Of a DNA stretch of 64,000 bases, positions 18,530-28,339 are shown one piece after another (the first letter of the stretch is position 1; each line of letters starts with the position of its first letter). This stretch comes from Deinococci bacterium. Its GTDB lineage: Bacteria; Deinococcota; Deinococci; Deinococcales; Trueperaceae. The position numbers and the translations under genes were made by a program. Where the stretch lies: NCBI GenBank assembly GCA_030149325.1, contig JASBRS010000002.1, positions 1-64,000 of the forward strand, read 5' to 3'. Below the pieces are notes generated by a model. The model did no database searches, had not been told where the DNA came from, and saw nothing but the letters and a program-made list of their open reading frames with translations.

Positions 18530-19636
18530 GTGCCCTCGGGAGCCAGCTCCGCGGTGGGTCAGGAGCTCCAGAGCGCCATCGTCGATCACCTCAGGCGCAT
18601 CACCGAGACCGCGGCCCCGCCCTTCGGCGAGGAGGCGCGCGCCTCCCTCGTCGAGGAGCTGTGGCGTGGCGCCGGCCTGGACGTCGAGCGCGACGCCGTG
18701 GGCAACGTGGTGGCGGCGGTTCCGGGTGGGGATGGGCCGCGGGTCCTGGTGGCCGCCCACCTCGATACCGTGTTCGCCGAGGGCACCGACGTGCGGGTCC
18801 GCAGCGAGGGCGAGCGCCTGTGCGCGCCGGGCATCGGCGACAACAGCGCCAGCCTGGCGCTCCTGACCACGTTCCTCGAGCGCCGCGAGGCCGGCGGCGC
18901 GCGCCCGCGGCTGACGGTCGCGGCCACCGTCGGGGAGGAAGGCGTCGGGGACCTGCGGGGCGCCCGGCACCTGGTGGCGGAGCGAGGGGAGGCGTGCGAC
19001 GCCTTCGTTGCGATCGACGGACACCTCGGCACGGTGGTCGCGCAGGCGGTCGGCTCGCGCCGGTTGGAGGCGCGCTTCCGCGGGCCGGGAGGACACTCCT
19101 GGGGGGACTTCCCGAGCCCCAGCGCGGTGCACGCCGCGGGTTCGGCCATCCACGCGCTCGCCGGTCTGGCGCTCCCCTCCGAGCCGCGCACCTCGCTGAA
19201 CGTGGGGGAGGTGTGGGGCGGTACCAGCATCAACGCCATCGCCCAGCAGGCGGGTTTCAACCTCGACCTGCGGAGCCTCGACCCGACGGTGCTCGATCGG
19301 CTCGACGAACGCGCGCGCGCGGTGATCGCGGCGGCCGCGCGGCGCTCGGGCTGCGAGGTGGAGGTCGTGCAGATCGGCGACAGGCCGGTGGCTCGTGCCG
19401 ACAACGCCTGGTTGGTGGCGTGCGCGCTACGGGCGCTCGAAGGGGTGACCCGCCACCACGCGGTGGTGGCCAGCAGCACCGACGCCAACGCGGCGCTGGC
19501 GCACGGCATCCCGGCCATCGCCTTCGGCGTCTACCGCGGCGGTGACGCCCATCGCAGCAGCGAGTGGCTGGAGACGTCGTCGTTGGTGCCCGGCTACCGA
19601 GCGCTGGAGCGCCTGCTCGCCTGCCTTGCCGCCTAG
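18530..19636 (+). CDS. M20 family metallopeptidase
   Basis: About 368-residue zinc peptidase/deacylase of the M20 family. Metal-binding signatures: VAAHLDTVF, GIGDNSASLAL, the catalytic ATVGEEGVGD glutamate pair, and a late histidine. A lid dimerisation domain occupies residues about 175-290 (RFRGPGGHSWGDF). The start is uncertain: GTG 18530 directly follows the response-regulator stop; GTG 18554 has GGAG about ten bases upstream. Probably co-transcribed with the response regulator. Substrate (dipeptides, acylated amino acids) unknown. Confidence 0.88.
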   Translation: MPSGASSAVGQELQSAIVDHLRRITETAAPPFGEEARASLVEELWRGAGLDVERDAVGNVVAAVPGGDGPRVLVAAHLDTVFAEGTDVRVRSEGERLCAPGIGDNSASLALLTTFLERREAGGARPRLTVAATVGEEGVGDLRGARHLVAERGEACDAFVAIDGHLGTVVAQAVGSRRLEARFRGPGGHSWGDFPSPSAVHAAGSAIHALAGLALPSEPRTSLNVGEVWGGTSINAIAQQAGFNLDLRSLDPTVLDRLDERARAVIAAAARRSGCEVEVVQIGDRPVARADNAWLVACALRALEGVTRHHAVVASSTDANAALAHGIPAIAFGVYRGGDAHRSSEWLETSSLVPGYRALERLLACLAA

Positions 19637-20095
19637 CTAACCCAACGCGCGGCGCTGCTTGCGCGCCTCCAGGGCGAGCCGGTCGACTTCCTCGTTCTCG
19701 GCGTGCCCGGCGTGACCGCGGGTCCACGACCAGCTCACCTGGTGGCGGGCGGTGAGGTCGAGGAGGGTGCGCCACAGGTCCTGGTTCTTGACCGCGGCGC
19801 GCGAAGCGGTGCGCCAGCCGTTGCGCTGCCAGGCGTCGAGCCAACCGTCGGTGAAGGCCTTCTTGAGGTACTGGCTGTCGGTCACGAGGGTGACCTGGCA
19901 GGGTTCGCGGAGCGCCTCGAGGGCGCGTACCGCGGCGGTCAGCTCCATGCGGTTGTTGGTGGTCCCCGCCTCGTAGCCGCTGGCGTGCTTGCGGGCGCCG
20001 TTGTAGACGAGCAGGTAGGCCCACCCGCCGTCGCCGCTGCGCGTCTCGCAGGAGCCGTCGGTGTAGGCGGTGACGTGCTTGCGGGGGTCCGGCAT
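19637..20095 (-). CDS. rnhA: Ribonuclease HI
   Basis: Degrades the RNA strand of RNA-DNA hybrids such as Okazaki primers and R-loops. 152 residues. The four acidic catalytic residues are in AYTDGSCE, NNRMELTA, VTDSQYL and NEEVDRLA, with the basic handle WQRNGWRT. ATG 20095 is chosen because TAGCAT (20108-20103) lies eight bases before it; ATG 20104 overlaps that hexamer. Convergent with the M20 gene, with the two stop codons directly abutting. Confidence 0.95.
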   Translation of the reverse strand: MPDPRKHVTAYTDGSCETRSGDGGWAYLLVYNGARKHASGYEAGTTNNRMELTAAVRALEALREPCQVTLVTDSQYLKKAFTDGWLDAWQRNGWRTASRAAVKNQDLWRTLLDLTARHQVSWSWTRGHAGHAENEEVDRLALEARKQRRALG

Positions 20096-20165
20096 GGCAG
20101 GCATGCTACCGCGACGGTCCGGGCGCGGCCTCCGACGGGCGTCGAGGGGCCCCGGGGTGTACGCA

Positions 20166-20250
20166 CCTTGTACGGGGTTGGGATACGTCCTGGACGCCGA
20201 TGTGTGAGGTTGCTCCGACCCGGGGCTTGACAGCGTACAAGGTCCGTACT
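20166..20250. promoter_or_regulatory. Candidate LitR/CarH operator sites
   Basis: GTAC-starting units at 20235 and 20246 are spaced by exactly 11 bases and overlap the -35/-10 spacer of the regulator promoter. An upstream CCTTGTAC (20166-20173) is the exact reverse complement of GTACAAGG (20235-20242). CarH tetramers are known to bind direct repeats of 11 bases. Binding here is inferred. Confidence 0.5.
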
Positions 20251-20255
20251 ATGCT
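20227..20255 (+). promoter_or_regulatory. Consensus promoter of the B12 photoreceptor gene
   Basis: TTGACA at 20227-20232, 17-base spacer, TATGCT at 20250-20255. One of the two strongest promoters in the window by sequence. It leaves a leader of about 40 bases with a GGAG Shine-Dalgarno. Confidence 0.85.
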
Positions 20256-20301
20256 TCAACCAAGATTAAACAGGGGTTGAACACGCCCCTTGGAGCCCAC
20301 C

Positions 20302-21198
20302 ATGAGCGAGATCGGCAAGTACACCGTGAACGAGGTCGTCGAGCGAACGGACATCGCGGCCGGCACCCTGCGCCAGTGGGAGCGACGCTACGGCGTGCCG
20401 CACCCCGAGCGCTCGCCTTCGGGCTACCGCCTGTACAGCGACGGCGACCTCAGGGCCATCGAGGCCATGAAGCGCCACATCGCCGACGGCGTACCGGCCT
20501 CACGGGCGGCCGAGCTGGTCGCACGGGACGCCCCGAGCGAAGGGGCGCCGCTGCCCGCCGAGGCGCTGCGAGCCCGTCTGGTCGACGCCTTCCTCCGCCT
20601 CGACGAGCAGGCTGCGGAGCGGGCGCTGAGCGAGGCCCACGCCCTGCACTCGGTCGAGACGGTGGTGGCGGAGGTGATCGCTCCGGCCATGGTCGAGATC
20701 GGCGACCTGTGGCATGAAGGCCGCATCGAGACCACCACCGAGCACGTCGCGTCGAGCTTCGTCCAGGGCTGGCTGCGGCAGCTCCTGCGGCTCGCACCGC
20801 GGTCGATCGAGTCCCACCCCATCGTGGTGGCCTGTGCGCCGTTGGACCAGCACCAGCTCGCACCGCTGATGCTGGCCGTGCTGCTGCGGCGTGCCGGGCA
20901 TGCCGTGGTGTTCGTCGGTGCCGACACGCCGATCGAGGACCTGCGCAGCATGGCGCGGTCGCTCGACGCCCGCGCGGTGATGGTCGCCGCTTCCACGCCG
21001 CCCGCCCTCGAGGCGCTCGAGGAGCGCCGCGAGCTGCTCGACGGCATCGCCCCGCTGCTGGTGTTCGGCGGTGCGGCCTTCGACCAGGACCCCAGCCGCG
21101 CCAGCCGGCTCGGCGGGCACTACCTCGCCGACGACGTCGGCGAGGCGGTCCAGCGCTTCGACGATCTCGTCGCTCGCACCCGGGGGACCGAAGCATGA
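20302..21198 (+). CDS. litR: MerR-type B12-dependent light-responsive repressor (LitR/CarH-like)
   Basis: 298-residue regulator. Residues 1-75 are a MerR winged helix (IAAGTLRQWERRYGVPHPERS); residues about 85-165 a four-helix B12-cap; residues about 170-295 a Rossmann-like cobalamin domain. In Thermus CarH, adenosylcobalamin-bound tetramers repress in the dark and fall apart in light. The diagnostic residues are here: W137-H138, then E147-H148 at the same spacing as CarH W131-H132 and E141-H142, and lower-ligand H184 in DQH. ATG 20302 has GGAG upstream. Followed by an LdrP-like gene. Expected to respond to light. Confidence 0.9.
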   Translation: MSEIGKYTVNEVVERTDIAAGTLRQWERRYGVPHPERSPSGYRLYSDGDLRAIEAMKRHIADGVPASRAAELVARDAPSEGAPLPAEALRARLVDAFLRLDEQAAERALSEAHALHSVETVVAEVIAPAMVEIGDLWHEGRIETTTEHVASSFVQGWLRQLLRLAPRSIESHPIVVACAPLDQHQLAPLMLAVLLRRAGHAVVFVGADTPIEDLRSMARSLDARAVMVAASTPPALEALEERRELLDGIAPLLVFGGAAFDQDPSRASRLGGHYLADDVGEAVQRFDDLVARTRGTEA

Positions 21199-21344
21199 CG
21201 GGGCTGCGGCCGCGCCCCGGGGCTTCGCGTCCGCGTGGTGCGAACGACGTGCCCAGCATCCGCAGCGCATCGACCTTCGATGCGATGCCGACCCCAGGAC
21301 CTCGACCTCCCGCCGCCCGGGAGACCGCCCACGGAGGTGGCACC

Positions 21345-21977
21345 ATGGACACCCCCCAGTCGAAGAACCCGTTCCTCCCCAACCCGTCGCAGAACCCCAC
21401 GCTCAACTACCGCCGGCGCCAGACCCTGTACCTCAACGGGGATCCCGCCAGGTCGCTCTACCTCGTCCAGGACGGGCTCATCCGCATCACGCGCATGACC
21501 CCCGAGGGACGTACGCTGACCGTCCGTCACGTCGTTCCCGGTGACTTCTTCGGCGAGGACGCGCTGTCCGACCACGAGCGCTGGGAAGCCGCCGAAGCGC
21601 TCACCAGCGCCCGCATCGAGGCGATCGACCCCGAGCGCATCGAGCCCGACCACCTGATCCGCATCACGCGCTCGCTGAGCGAGCAGATGCGGCGCCTGAT
21701 GGACTACGGCTACCACCTGCAGACCGGGGACCTGCGCACGCGCGTGGCGCGCTACCTGCTGGCCCTGGCCGAGACGCCGTTGGCCAGCGCCGACGAGAGC
21801 GGTCACGTCAAGGTGGCGGCGACCCACGAGCTCATCGCCGAGGGTACGGCCAGCACGCGTGAGAGCGTCTCGAAGATCATCACCGAGCTCCGTCAGGAGG
21901 GCGCCATCGAGACCGGCTACCGCAGCCTGACGCTGCTGGACCCGGAGGCGCTGGCGGACGTCGCCGAGGGCTTCTAG
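21345..21977 (+). CDS. ldrP: CRP/FNR-family regulator, LdrP-like
   Basis: 210-residue regulator of the CRP family located just downstream of the LitR-like gene. A short cyclic-nucleotide-type beta roll (residues about 25-110, LYLNGDPARSLYLVQDGLIRI, PGDFFGEDAL) is followed by a winged helix with recognition helix EGTASTRESVSKIITEL. In Thermus the adjacent LdrP activates carotenoid genes in light. ATG 21345 has GGAGGTGG upstream; the frame is open to 21195, which gives an alternative longer N-terminus. The 3' end shares the CTAG tetranucleotide with the stop of acpS on the other strand. LdrP identity rests mainly on context. Confidence 0.75.
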   Translation: MDTPQSKNPFLPNPSQNPTLNYRRRQTLYLNGDPARSLYLVQDGLIRITRMTPEGRTLTVRHVVPGDFFGEDALSDHERWEAAEALTSARIEAIDPERIEPDHLIRITRSLSEQMRRLMDYGYHLQTGDLRTRVARYLLALAETPLASADESGHVKVAATHELIAEGTASTRESVSKIITELRQEGAIETGYRSLTLLDPEALADVAEGF

Positions 21978-22354
21978 CCGCCGGGAACGGGGTCCGGCCC
22001 CTCCAGCACCACGACCGCTCCGGCGTGCTCGCGGCTGTGGGTGAGGGACAGATGGACCCGCAACGAGCCTGCTGCGAGGGCGGCGGCCAGCGTCGGCGAG
22101 AACGCCAGGCGCGGCCGCCGCCCCTCCTTGGTCACCCACACCTCGCGCCAGCCGAAGGTCTGCGGCCAGCACTTCTGGAACGCCTCCTTGGCCGCGAAAC
22201 GTGCGGCCAGCCCGGGCACGGGGTCGGCACGACCGTCGAGCTGCTCGAGCTCCTCGGGGTGGAAGTGGCGCTCCACGAAGCGGCGGGGGTGGCGCTCGAG
22301 CACCGCCCGGACCCGCGCCAGCTCGATCAGGTCCAGCCCGACCGCGACGATCAC
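21974..22354 (-). CDS. acpS: Holo-[acyl-carrier-protein] synthase
   Basis: Transfers 4'-phosphopantetheine from CoA to acyl carrier protein for fatty-acid synthesis. 126 residues, the usual size. Mg-binding D8 (GLDLIELARV) and E57 (RFAAKEAFQK) are present. GTG 22354 overlaps the rpiA stop as GTGA, so the two genes are coupled. Convergent with the LdrP-like gene. Confidence 0.94.
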   Translation of the reverse strand: MIVAVGLDLIELARVRAVLERHPRRFVERHFHPEELEQLDGRADPVPGLAARFAAKEAFQKCWPQTFGWREVWVTKEGRRPRLAFSPTLAAALAAGSLRVHLSLTHSREHAGAVVVLEGPDPVPGG

Positions 22355-23043
22355 GACGAGGGGGCGACCAGCTCCGTCACCCCGGCCTCGCCGGCGATGA
22401 ACGCCCGCTCGGCCATCCCCAGGAACAGCCCGTGCTCCACCACGCCCGGCACCGCCGCCAGCGCTTCGGCCACCGCCGCTGCATCGAAGGGGCCGTCGAA
22501 ACGCAGGTCGACGATGAGGTTGCCGTTGTCGGTGACCGCAGGGGTCTGCGCCCCGCCGCGAAGCTCGGGTTCGGCGCCGAGCTCGCGGAGCAGCGCGCGG
22601 GTTCGGTTCACCCCGAAGCGCACGACCTCCACCGGCAACGGTGCGCGCTCGCCCAGCCGCGCCACCCGCTTGCGGTCGTCGCCGATGAGTACGAAGCGGC
22701 GGGCGGCGGAGGCGACGATCTTCTCGCGCGTGAGCGCGCCCCCCAGGCCCTTGATGGCGTCCAGCTCGTCGGTCACCTCGTCCATGCCGTCCACGGCCAG
22801 GTCGAGGCCCTCCGCCGGCAGGTCGACGATGGGGATGCCCAGGGCGAGGGCCTGCCGCTCGCTCTCCTCCGACGACGGGACGGCGCGAACGTCGCCCAAC
22901 TCGCCGGCGCTCAGGCGCGCGCCGAGGTCGGCGATGAAGTGACGCGCCGTGCTCCCGGTACCCAGACCGACCAGCATCCCCGACTCCACCAGCTCGACCG
23001 CCCTCAGGGCGGCGGCGCGTTTCCAGCGATCGCTCGCGTCCAT
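22351..23043 (-). CDS. rpiA: Ribose-5-phosphate isomerase A
   Basis: Interconverts ribose 5-phosphate and ribulose 5-phosphate in the pentose phosphate pathway. 230 residues. Conserved motifs GLGTGSTARHFI, DLAVDGMDEV, KGLGGALTREK and a VTDNGN region are present. ATG 23043 has GGGAGG upstream and a TACACT -10 (23065-23060). A longer open frame upstream is the shadow of maf. First gene of the rpiA-acpS pair. Confidence 0.96.
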   Translation of the reverse strand: MDASDRWKRAAALRAVELVESGMLVGLGTGSTARHFIADLGARLSAGELGDVRAVPSSEESERQALALGIPIVDLPAEGLDLAVDGMDEVTDELDAIKGLGGALTREKIVASAARRFVLIGDDRKRVARLGERAPLPVEVVRFGVNRTRALLRELGAEPELRGGAQTPAVTDNGNLIVDLRFDGPFDAAAVAEALAAVPGVVEHGLFLGMAERAFIAGEAGVTELVAPSS

Positions 23044-23169
23044 CCTGGCCTCCCGCGGTAGTGTACCGCCCCGTCGGGGAACGACGAGGCCGCGCTTGCG
23101 GGGCCCGGGCGGCCGTGGAAGATCGGGCCTCGGGGCGACGGAGCGGTGCCCAGGTACACTGTCGGGGTG

Positions 23170-23736
23170 ATGCCGATCGTGCTGGCCAGCGGGTCCCCGC
23201 GACGCAAGGAGCTCCTCGAATCCCTCGACCTGCACTTCGAGGTGCTGCCGGTCGACATCGACGAGCGGCCCACCCCGGGCGAGGCGCCGGCGGCCCTGGT
23301 CGACCGGCTCAGCCGGGAGAAGGCGGGGGCGGCCGCGCGGCGTCGTCCCGATGCCCTGGTCATCGCCGCCGACACCGTGGTGGTGGTCGACGGCGCCATC
23401 CTCGGGAAGCCGCGCGACGCCGGCGAGAACCTCAGCTTCCTGGAACGTCTGGCCGGCAGGCCGCACCACGTCTTCACGGGTCACACGTTGCTCCGCGGCG
23501 ACCGGCACGAGACCCTGGTGGTGGACACCGAGGTCACCATGCGGGCCTTCGACCGCGCCGAGATCGAGCGCTACGTCGCTAGCGGCGAGGGGCTCGACAA
23601 GGCCGGCGGCTACGCCATCCAGGGGCGGGGGTCGGCGCTGGTGCGGGAGCTCTCCGGCTGCTACTTCAACGTCGTCGGGCTGAGCGTCGCGACGGTGGTC
23701 GAGGCCGCGCGCCGGCTGGGGGTGGAGCTTGTCTAG
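23170..23736 (+). CDS. maf: Maf-family nucleotide pyrophosphatase
   Basis: Hydrolyses non-canonical or modified nucleoside triphosphates such as dTTP/UTP or m7GTP. 188 residues with SGSPRRKELLE at the N-terminus, AADTVV and KAGGYAIQG motifs. A TACACT hexamer lies at 23155-23160; GTG 23167 and ATG 23170 are adjacent in frame and either could be the leaderless start. It overlaps mreC, the usual maf-mreC neighbourhood of rod-shape genes, although mreB and mreD are absent here. Confidence 0.94.
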   Translation: MPIVLASGSPRRKELLESLDLHFEVLPVDIDERPTPGEAPAALVDRLSREKAGAAARRRPDALVIAADTVVVVDGAILGKPRDAGENLSFLERLAGRPHHVFTGHTLLRGDRHETLVVDTEVTMRAFDRAEIERYVASGEGLDKAGGYAIQGRGSALVRELSGCYFNVVGLSVATVVEAARRLGVELV

Positions 23737-24511
23737 CCTGCTTCGGGCCTGGTACACGCTGCTGGCACTGGGCCTGCTGACCTTCGTCATCACCGCCTTC
23801 GTGGGGCGCGTCCCCACCGACCTGACGGCCTCGGTAGCGCTGCCGCACGACCTGCTCTATCGCAGCGGCCTGAACGTGCGCGACACCCTGCGCAGCCTCA
23901 CCGACCGCACCAGCCTGCGCAACGAGGTGACGGCCCTGCGGCGTCAGGCCGCTGAGTTGCAGCAGCGCAACCGCGATCTGGAGCTCGAGCTCCAGCGCCT
24001 GCGAGAGGTGCTGTCGGTGCGCCAGGAGCAGTCGCCCGGCGTGGTCACCACCGCGCCCATCATCGGCGGCAGCAGCGGCCCCGCCTTCGCGCGGCTCAGC
24101 CTCGGCAAGGGGCGTCTCGACGGGGTGCTCGTCAACATGCCGGTCACCGTCCCCGAGGGCCTGGTGGGCATCGTGACCGACGTCTCGGCCCACAACGCGG
24201 TGGTGCGCACGGTGCTCGATCCGCAGTCGCGGGTGGGCGTGACGGTGCGCGGGCGCGGCGGCCAGGGCATCGCCGTGGGCGAGGTGGGCGGACGCATCCG
24301 CGTCACCGACTTCATCGCCGAGAAGCCGGTGGAGGTGGGCGACCGCGTCGAGACCTCCAGCTACGGCGGGCTGTTCCCCAACGGCGTGCTGGTGGGGACG
24401 GTGGAGCAGGTGCTGCCGCCGAACCCCAACGAGCTCCGGCGCAGCTTCATCGTGCGCCCGGCTGTCGACATGTCGACCACCAGTGAGGTGGTGCTGCTGG
24501 CGCCGCAGTGA
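23729..24511 (+). CDS. mreC: Rod-shape-determining protein MreC
   Basis: 260-residue envelope protein with an N-terminal transmembrane helix (residues about 8-26), a coiled coil (residues about 60-100, RNEVTALRRQAAELQQRN) and two beta-barrel domains typical of MreC. It scaffolds the elongasome in the periplasm or outer face. The start is TTG 23729, which overlaps maf by eight bases; no better start exists. Neither mreB nor mreD follows, since leuS converges from the right, so the mre set is split in this genome. Confidence 0.9.
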   Translation: MSSLLRAWYTLLALGLLTFVITAFVGRVPTDLTASVALPHDLLYRSGLNVRDTLRSLTDRTSLRNEVTALRRQAAELQQRNRDLELELQRLREVLSVRQEQSPGVVTTAPIIGGSSGPAFARLSLGKGRLDGVLVNMPVTVPEGLVGIVTDVSAHNAVVRTVLDPQSRVGVTVRGRGGQGIAVGEVGGRIRVTDFIAEKPVEVGDRVETSSYGGLFPNGVLVGTVEQVLPPNPNELRRSFIVRPAVDMSTTSEVVLLAPQ

Positions 24512-24523
24512 CGGCGCCAGAGC

Positions 24524-27037
<2,514 letters not shown>

Positions 27038-27107
27038 GATCTCTCCAGTCTACGGGGCGTGCCGGGACGCCCCGGAACGCGCCATCCTCGGCTCCGAACA
27101 AAGCAAC

Positions 27108-27131
27108 GGCCCCGGTCTGCGGACCGGGGCC
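27108..27131 (-). terminator. Attenuator-like hairpin upstream of leuS
   Basis: Perfect 10-base stem: GGCCCCGGTC at 27108-27117 and its complement at 27122-27131, with a 4-base loop. On the minus strand it is followed by GTTGCTTTGTT, a U-rich tail; the other side has none. It lies 28 bases after the leader ORF stop and 71 bases before leuS. Confidence 0.75.
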
Positions 27132-27158
27132 GACGGCGTGCCCTGACGGTATCGGGGC

Positions 27159-27227
27159 TCAGCCGATCGGCCTCCCGAGGGCTAGCTGCTCGCTGGGGTA
27201 CGCGTGCACGACGCGATGCGTCACCAT
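27159..27227 (-). CDS. Putative 22-residue leader peptide of leuS
   Basis: Frame from ATG 27227 to TGA 27159-27161. ATG starts seven bases after a TATGCT -10, so it should be leaderless. Residues 15-17 are Leu-Ala-Leu encoded by CTA GCC CTC; CTA is scarce in this GC-rich sequence. No known homologue. The arrangement promoter, short ORF, terminator hairpin, tRNA synthetase resembles transcription attenuation. Confidence 0.6.
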   Translation of the reverse strand: MVTHRVVHAYPSEQLALGRPIG

Positions 27228-27233
27228 GGGCGA

Positions 27234-27262
27234 AGCATAGCCGCTGACCACGGAGGTGTCAA
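27234..27262 (-). promoter_or_regulatory. Consensus promoter of the leuS leader
   Basis: TTGACA at 27262-27257, 17-base spacer, TATGCT at 27239-27234, on the minus strand. The -35 overlaps the stop codon of the upstream acetyltransferase gene. Confidence 0.85.
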
Positions 27263-28116
27263 CGCGCAGACGCGGCCGTCGGGCACGGGTGCCGAGCCAT
27301 CTGCCACTGCCACAGCGGTCCGCGCGCGAAGCCCTGGCTCTCGAAGAAGCCCGCCAGGGCCTCCGGCAGGAGCGCAGGGACGCGGGTCCCGTCGGAGGGG
27401 TGCAGGTTGCGGAGCGCCCGTAGCAGCGCCCTGCCGTGGCCGCGCTCGCGGTCCGCCTTCTCGACCAGCAGCGACAGGAGCGTCGCGGAGCCGCTGCGGG
27501 GCGGCGCGAGCAGCGCCCAGGCGGGACCGAGGCGGTAGCCTCGCACGGCCGGGCCCCAGGCCAGGGCGGCGGAGGCGCCGAGCTGCCACGGCAGGTCGTT
27601 CGCGCCGTGGCTCGCGATGGCGTCCGCCACGGCAGCGGCCGGGACCGGCTCGAGCGGCGCGTCGCCCCCGTCGCCGTCCCCCGCCGGACCCGCCTCCAGC
27701 GATACCAGCCGCGTCACCGTCGCGAAGCCCAGGCCACGGTAGAGCGCGACCGCAGGCTCGTTCGTACCGATCACCTCGAGCTCCACGCAGGCATCGCCGC
27801 GTTGGCAGGCCTCGTCGAGGAGGTGCTCCAGGAGTGCGCGACCGACACCCCGACCGCGCGCCTCGGGAACGACGCCCATGGTGGCGAGGCGCCGCGGTCC
27901 CCGGTCGCGCGACATCAGCCCGATGGCGGCCAGCGCGCCGTCGACCCGCGCGACCCGACTGAGCGCGGGGTCGACGCCCTGACGCTCCAGGAGCGTCGCG
28001 TAGCCGGGGCCGTCCAGCCGTAGCTCGCCCCCGACGTAGCCGGCGAAGGCGCGGTTGAGGACGTCCGCCAGGTCCGCGACGGGGTGGGCGTCGACGGCTT
28101 CGAAGCTCGGGGTCAT
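27259..28116 (-). CDS. Tandem GNAT-family N-acetyltransferase
   Basis: 285-residue protein with two GNAT folds. The N-terminal one (residues about 5-150) has the acetyl-CoA loop RGRGVGRALLEHLL; the C-terminal one (about 155-280) has a weaker GHGRALLRAL loop. Such double-GNAT proteins acetylate small molecules or proteins; the substrate is unknown. ATG 28116 lies eight bases after a TATACC hexamer (28129-28124); upstream codons in frame are unlikely coding. Its stop lies inside the -35 of the leuS leader promoter. Divergent from lpd. Confidence 0.85.
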   Translation of the reverse strand: MTPSFEAVDAHPVADLADVLNRAFAGYVGGELRLDGPGYATLLERQGVDPALSRVARVDGALAAIGLMSRDRGPRRLATMGVVPEARGRGVGRALLEHLLDEACQRGDACVELEVIGTNEPAVALYRGLGFATVTRLVSLEAGPAGDGDGGDAPLEPVPAAAVADAIASHGANDLPWQLGASAALAWGPAVRGYRLGPAWALLAPPRSGSATLLSLLVEKADRERGHGRALLRALRNLHPSDGTRVPALLPEALAGFFESQGFARGPLWQWQMARHPCPTAASAR

Positions 28117-28339
28117 CGTCGTGGGTATACCACGCGAAGACACCGACCCGATGGCGTCGCGGTGGGCAGGCCGGGCCTCCTGCGCGGCATCGCAGGGGGT
28201 ACCGCGGAGGGTAGACTGAACTGGCATCGGAAGCGTGCGGCGCCGCCCGTCCAGCGGCCGCGCCGCCCGCACGGCCGCCCCTCCCCCCGGGTGGGAACGG
28301 CCCCACCCGACCTGGACGCGTCACCCTTTGGAGGACTCC

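Noticed and set aside
22351-23817. 488-codon minus-strand frame extending rpiA
   Set aside because: Extension is the antisense of maf; rpiA starts at 23043 with a Shine-Dalgarno.
27038-27262. T-box riboswitch for leuS
   Set aside because: No AGGGTGGNACCGCG T-box sequence and the region is too short.
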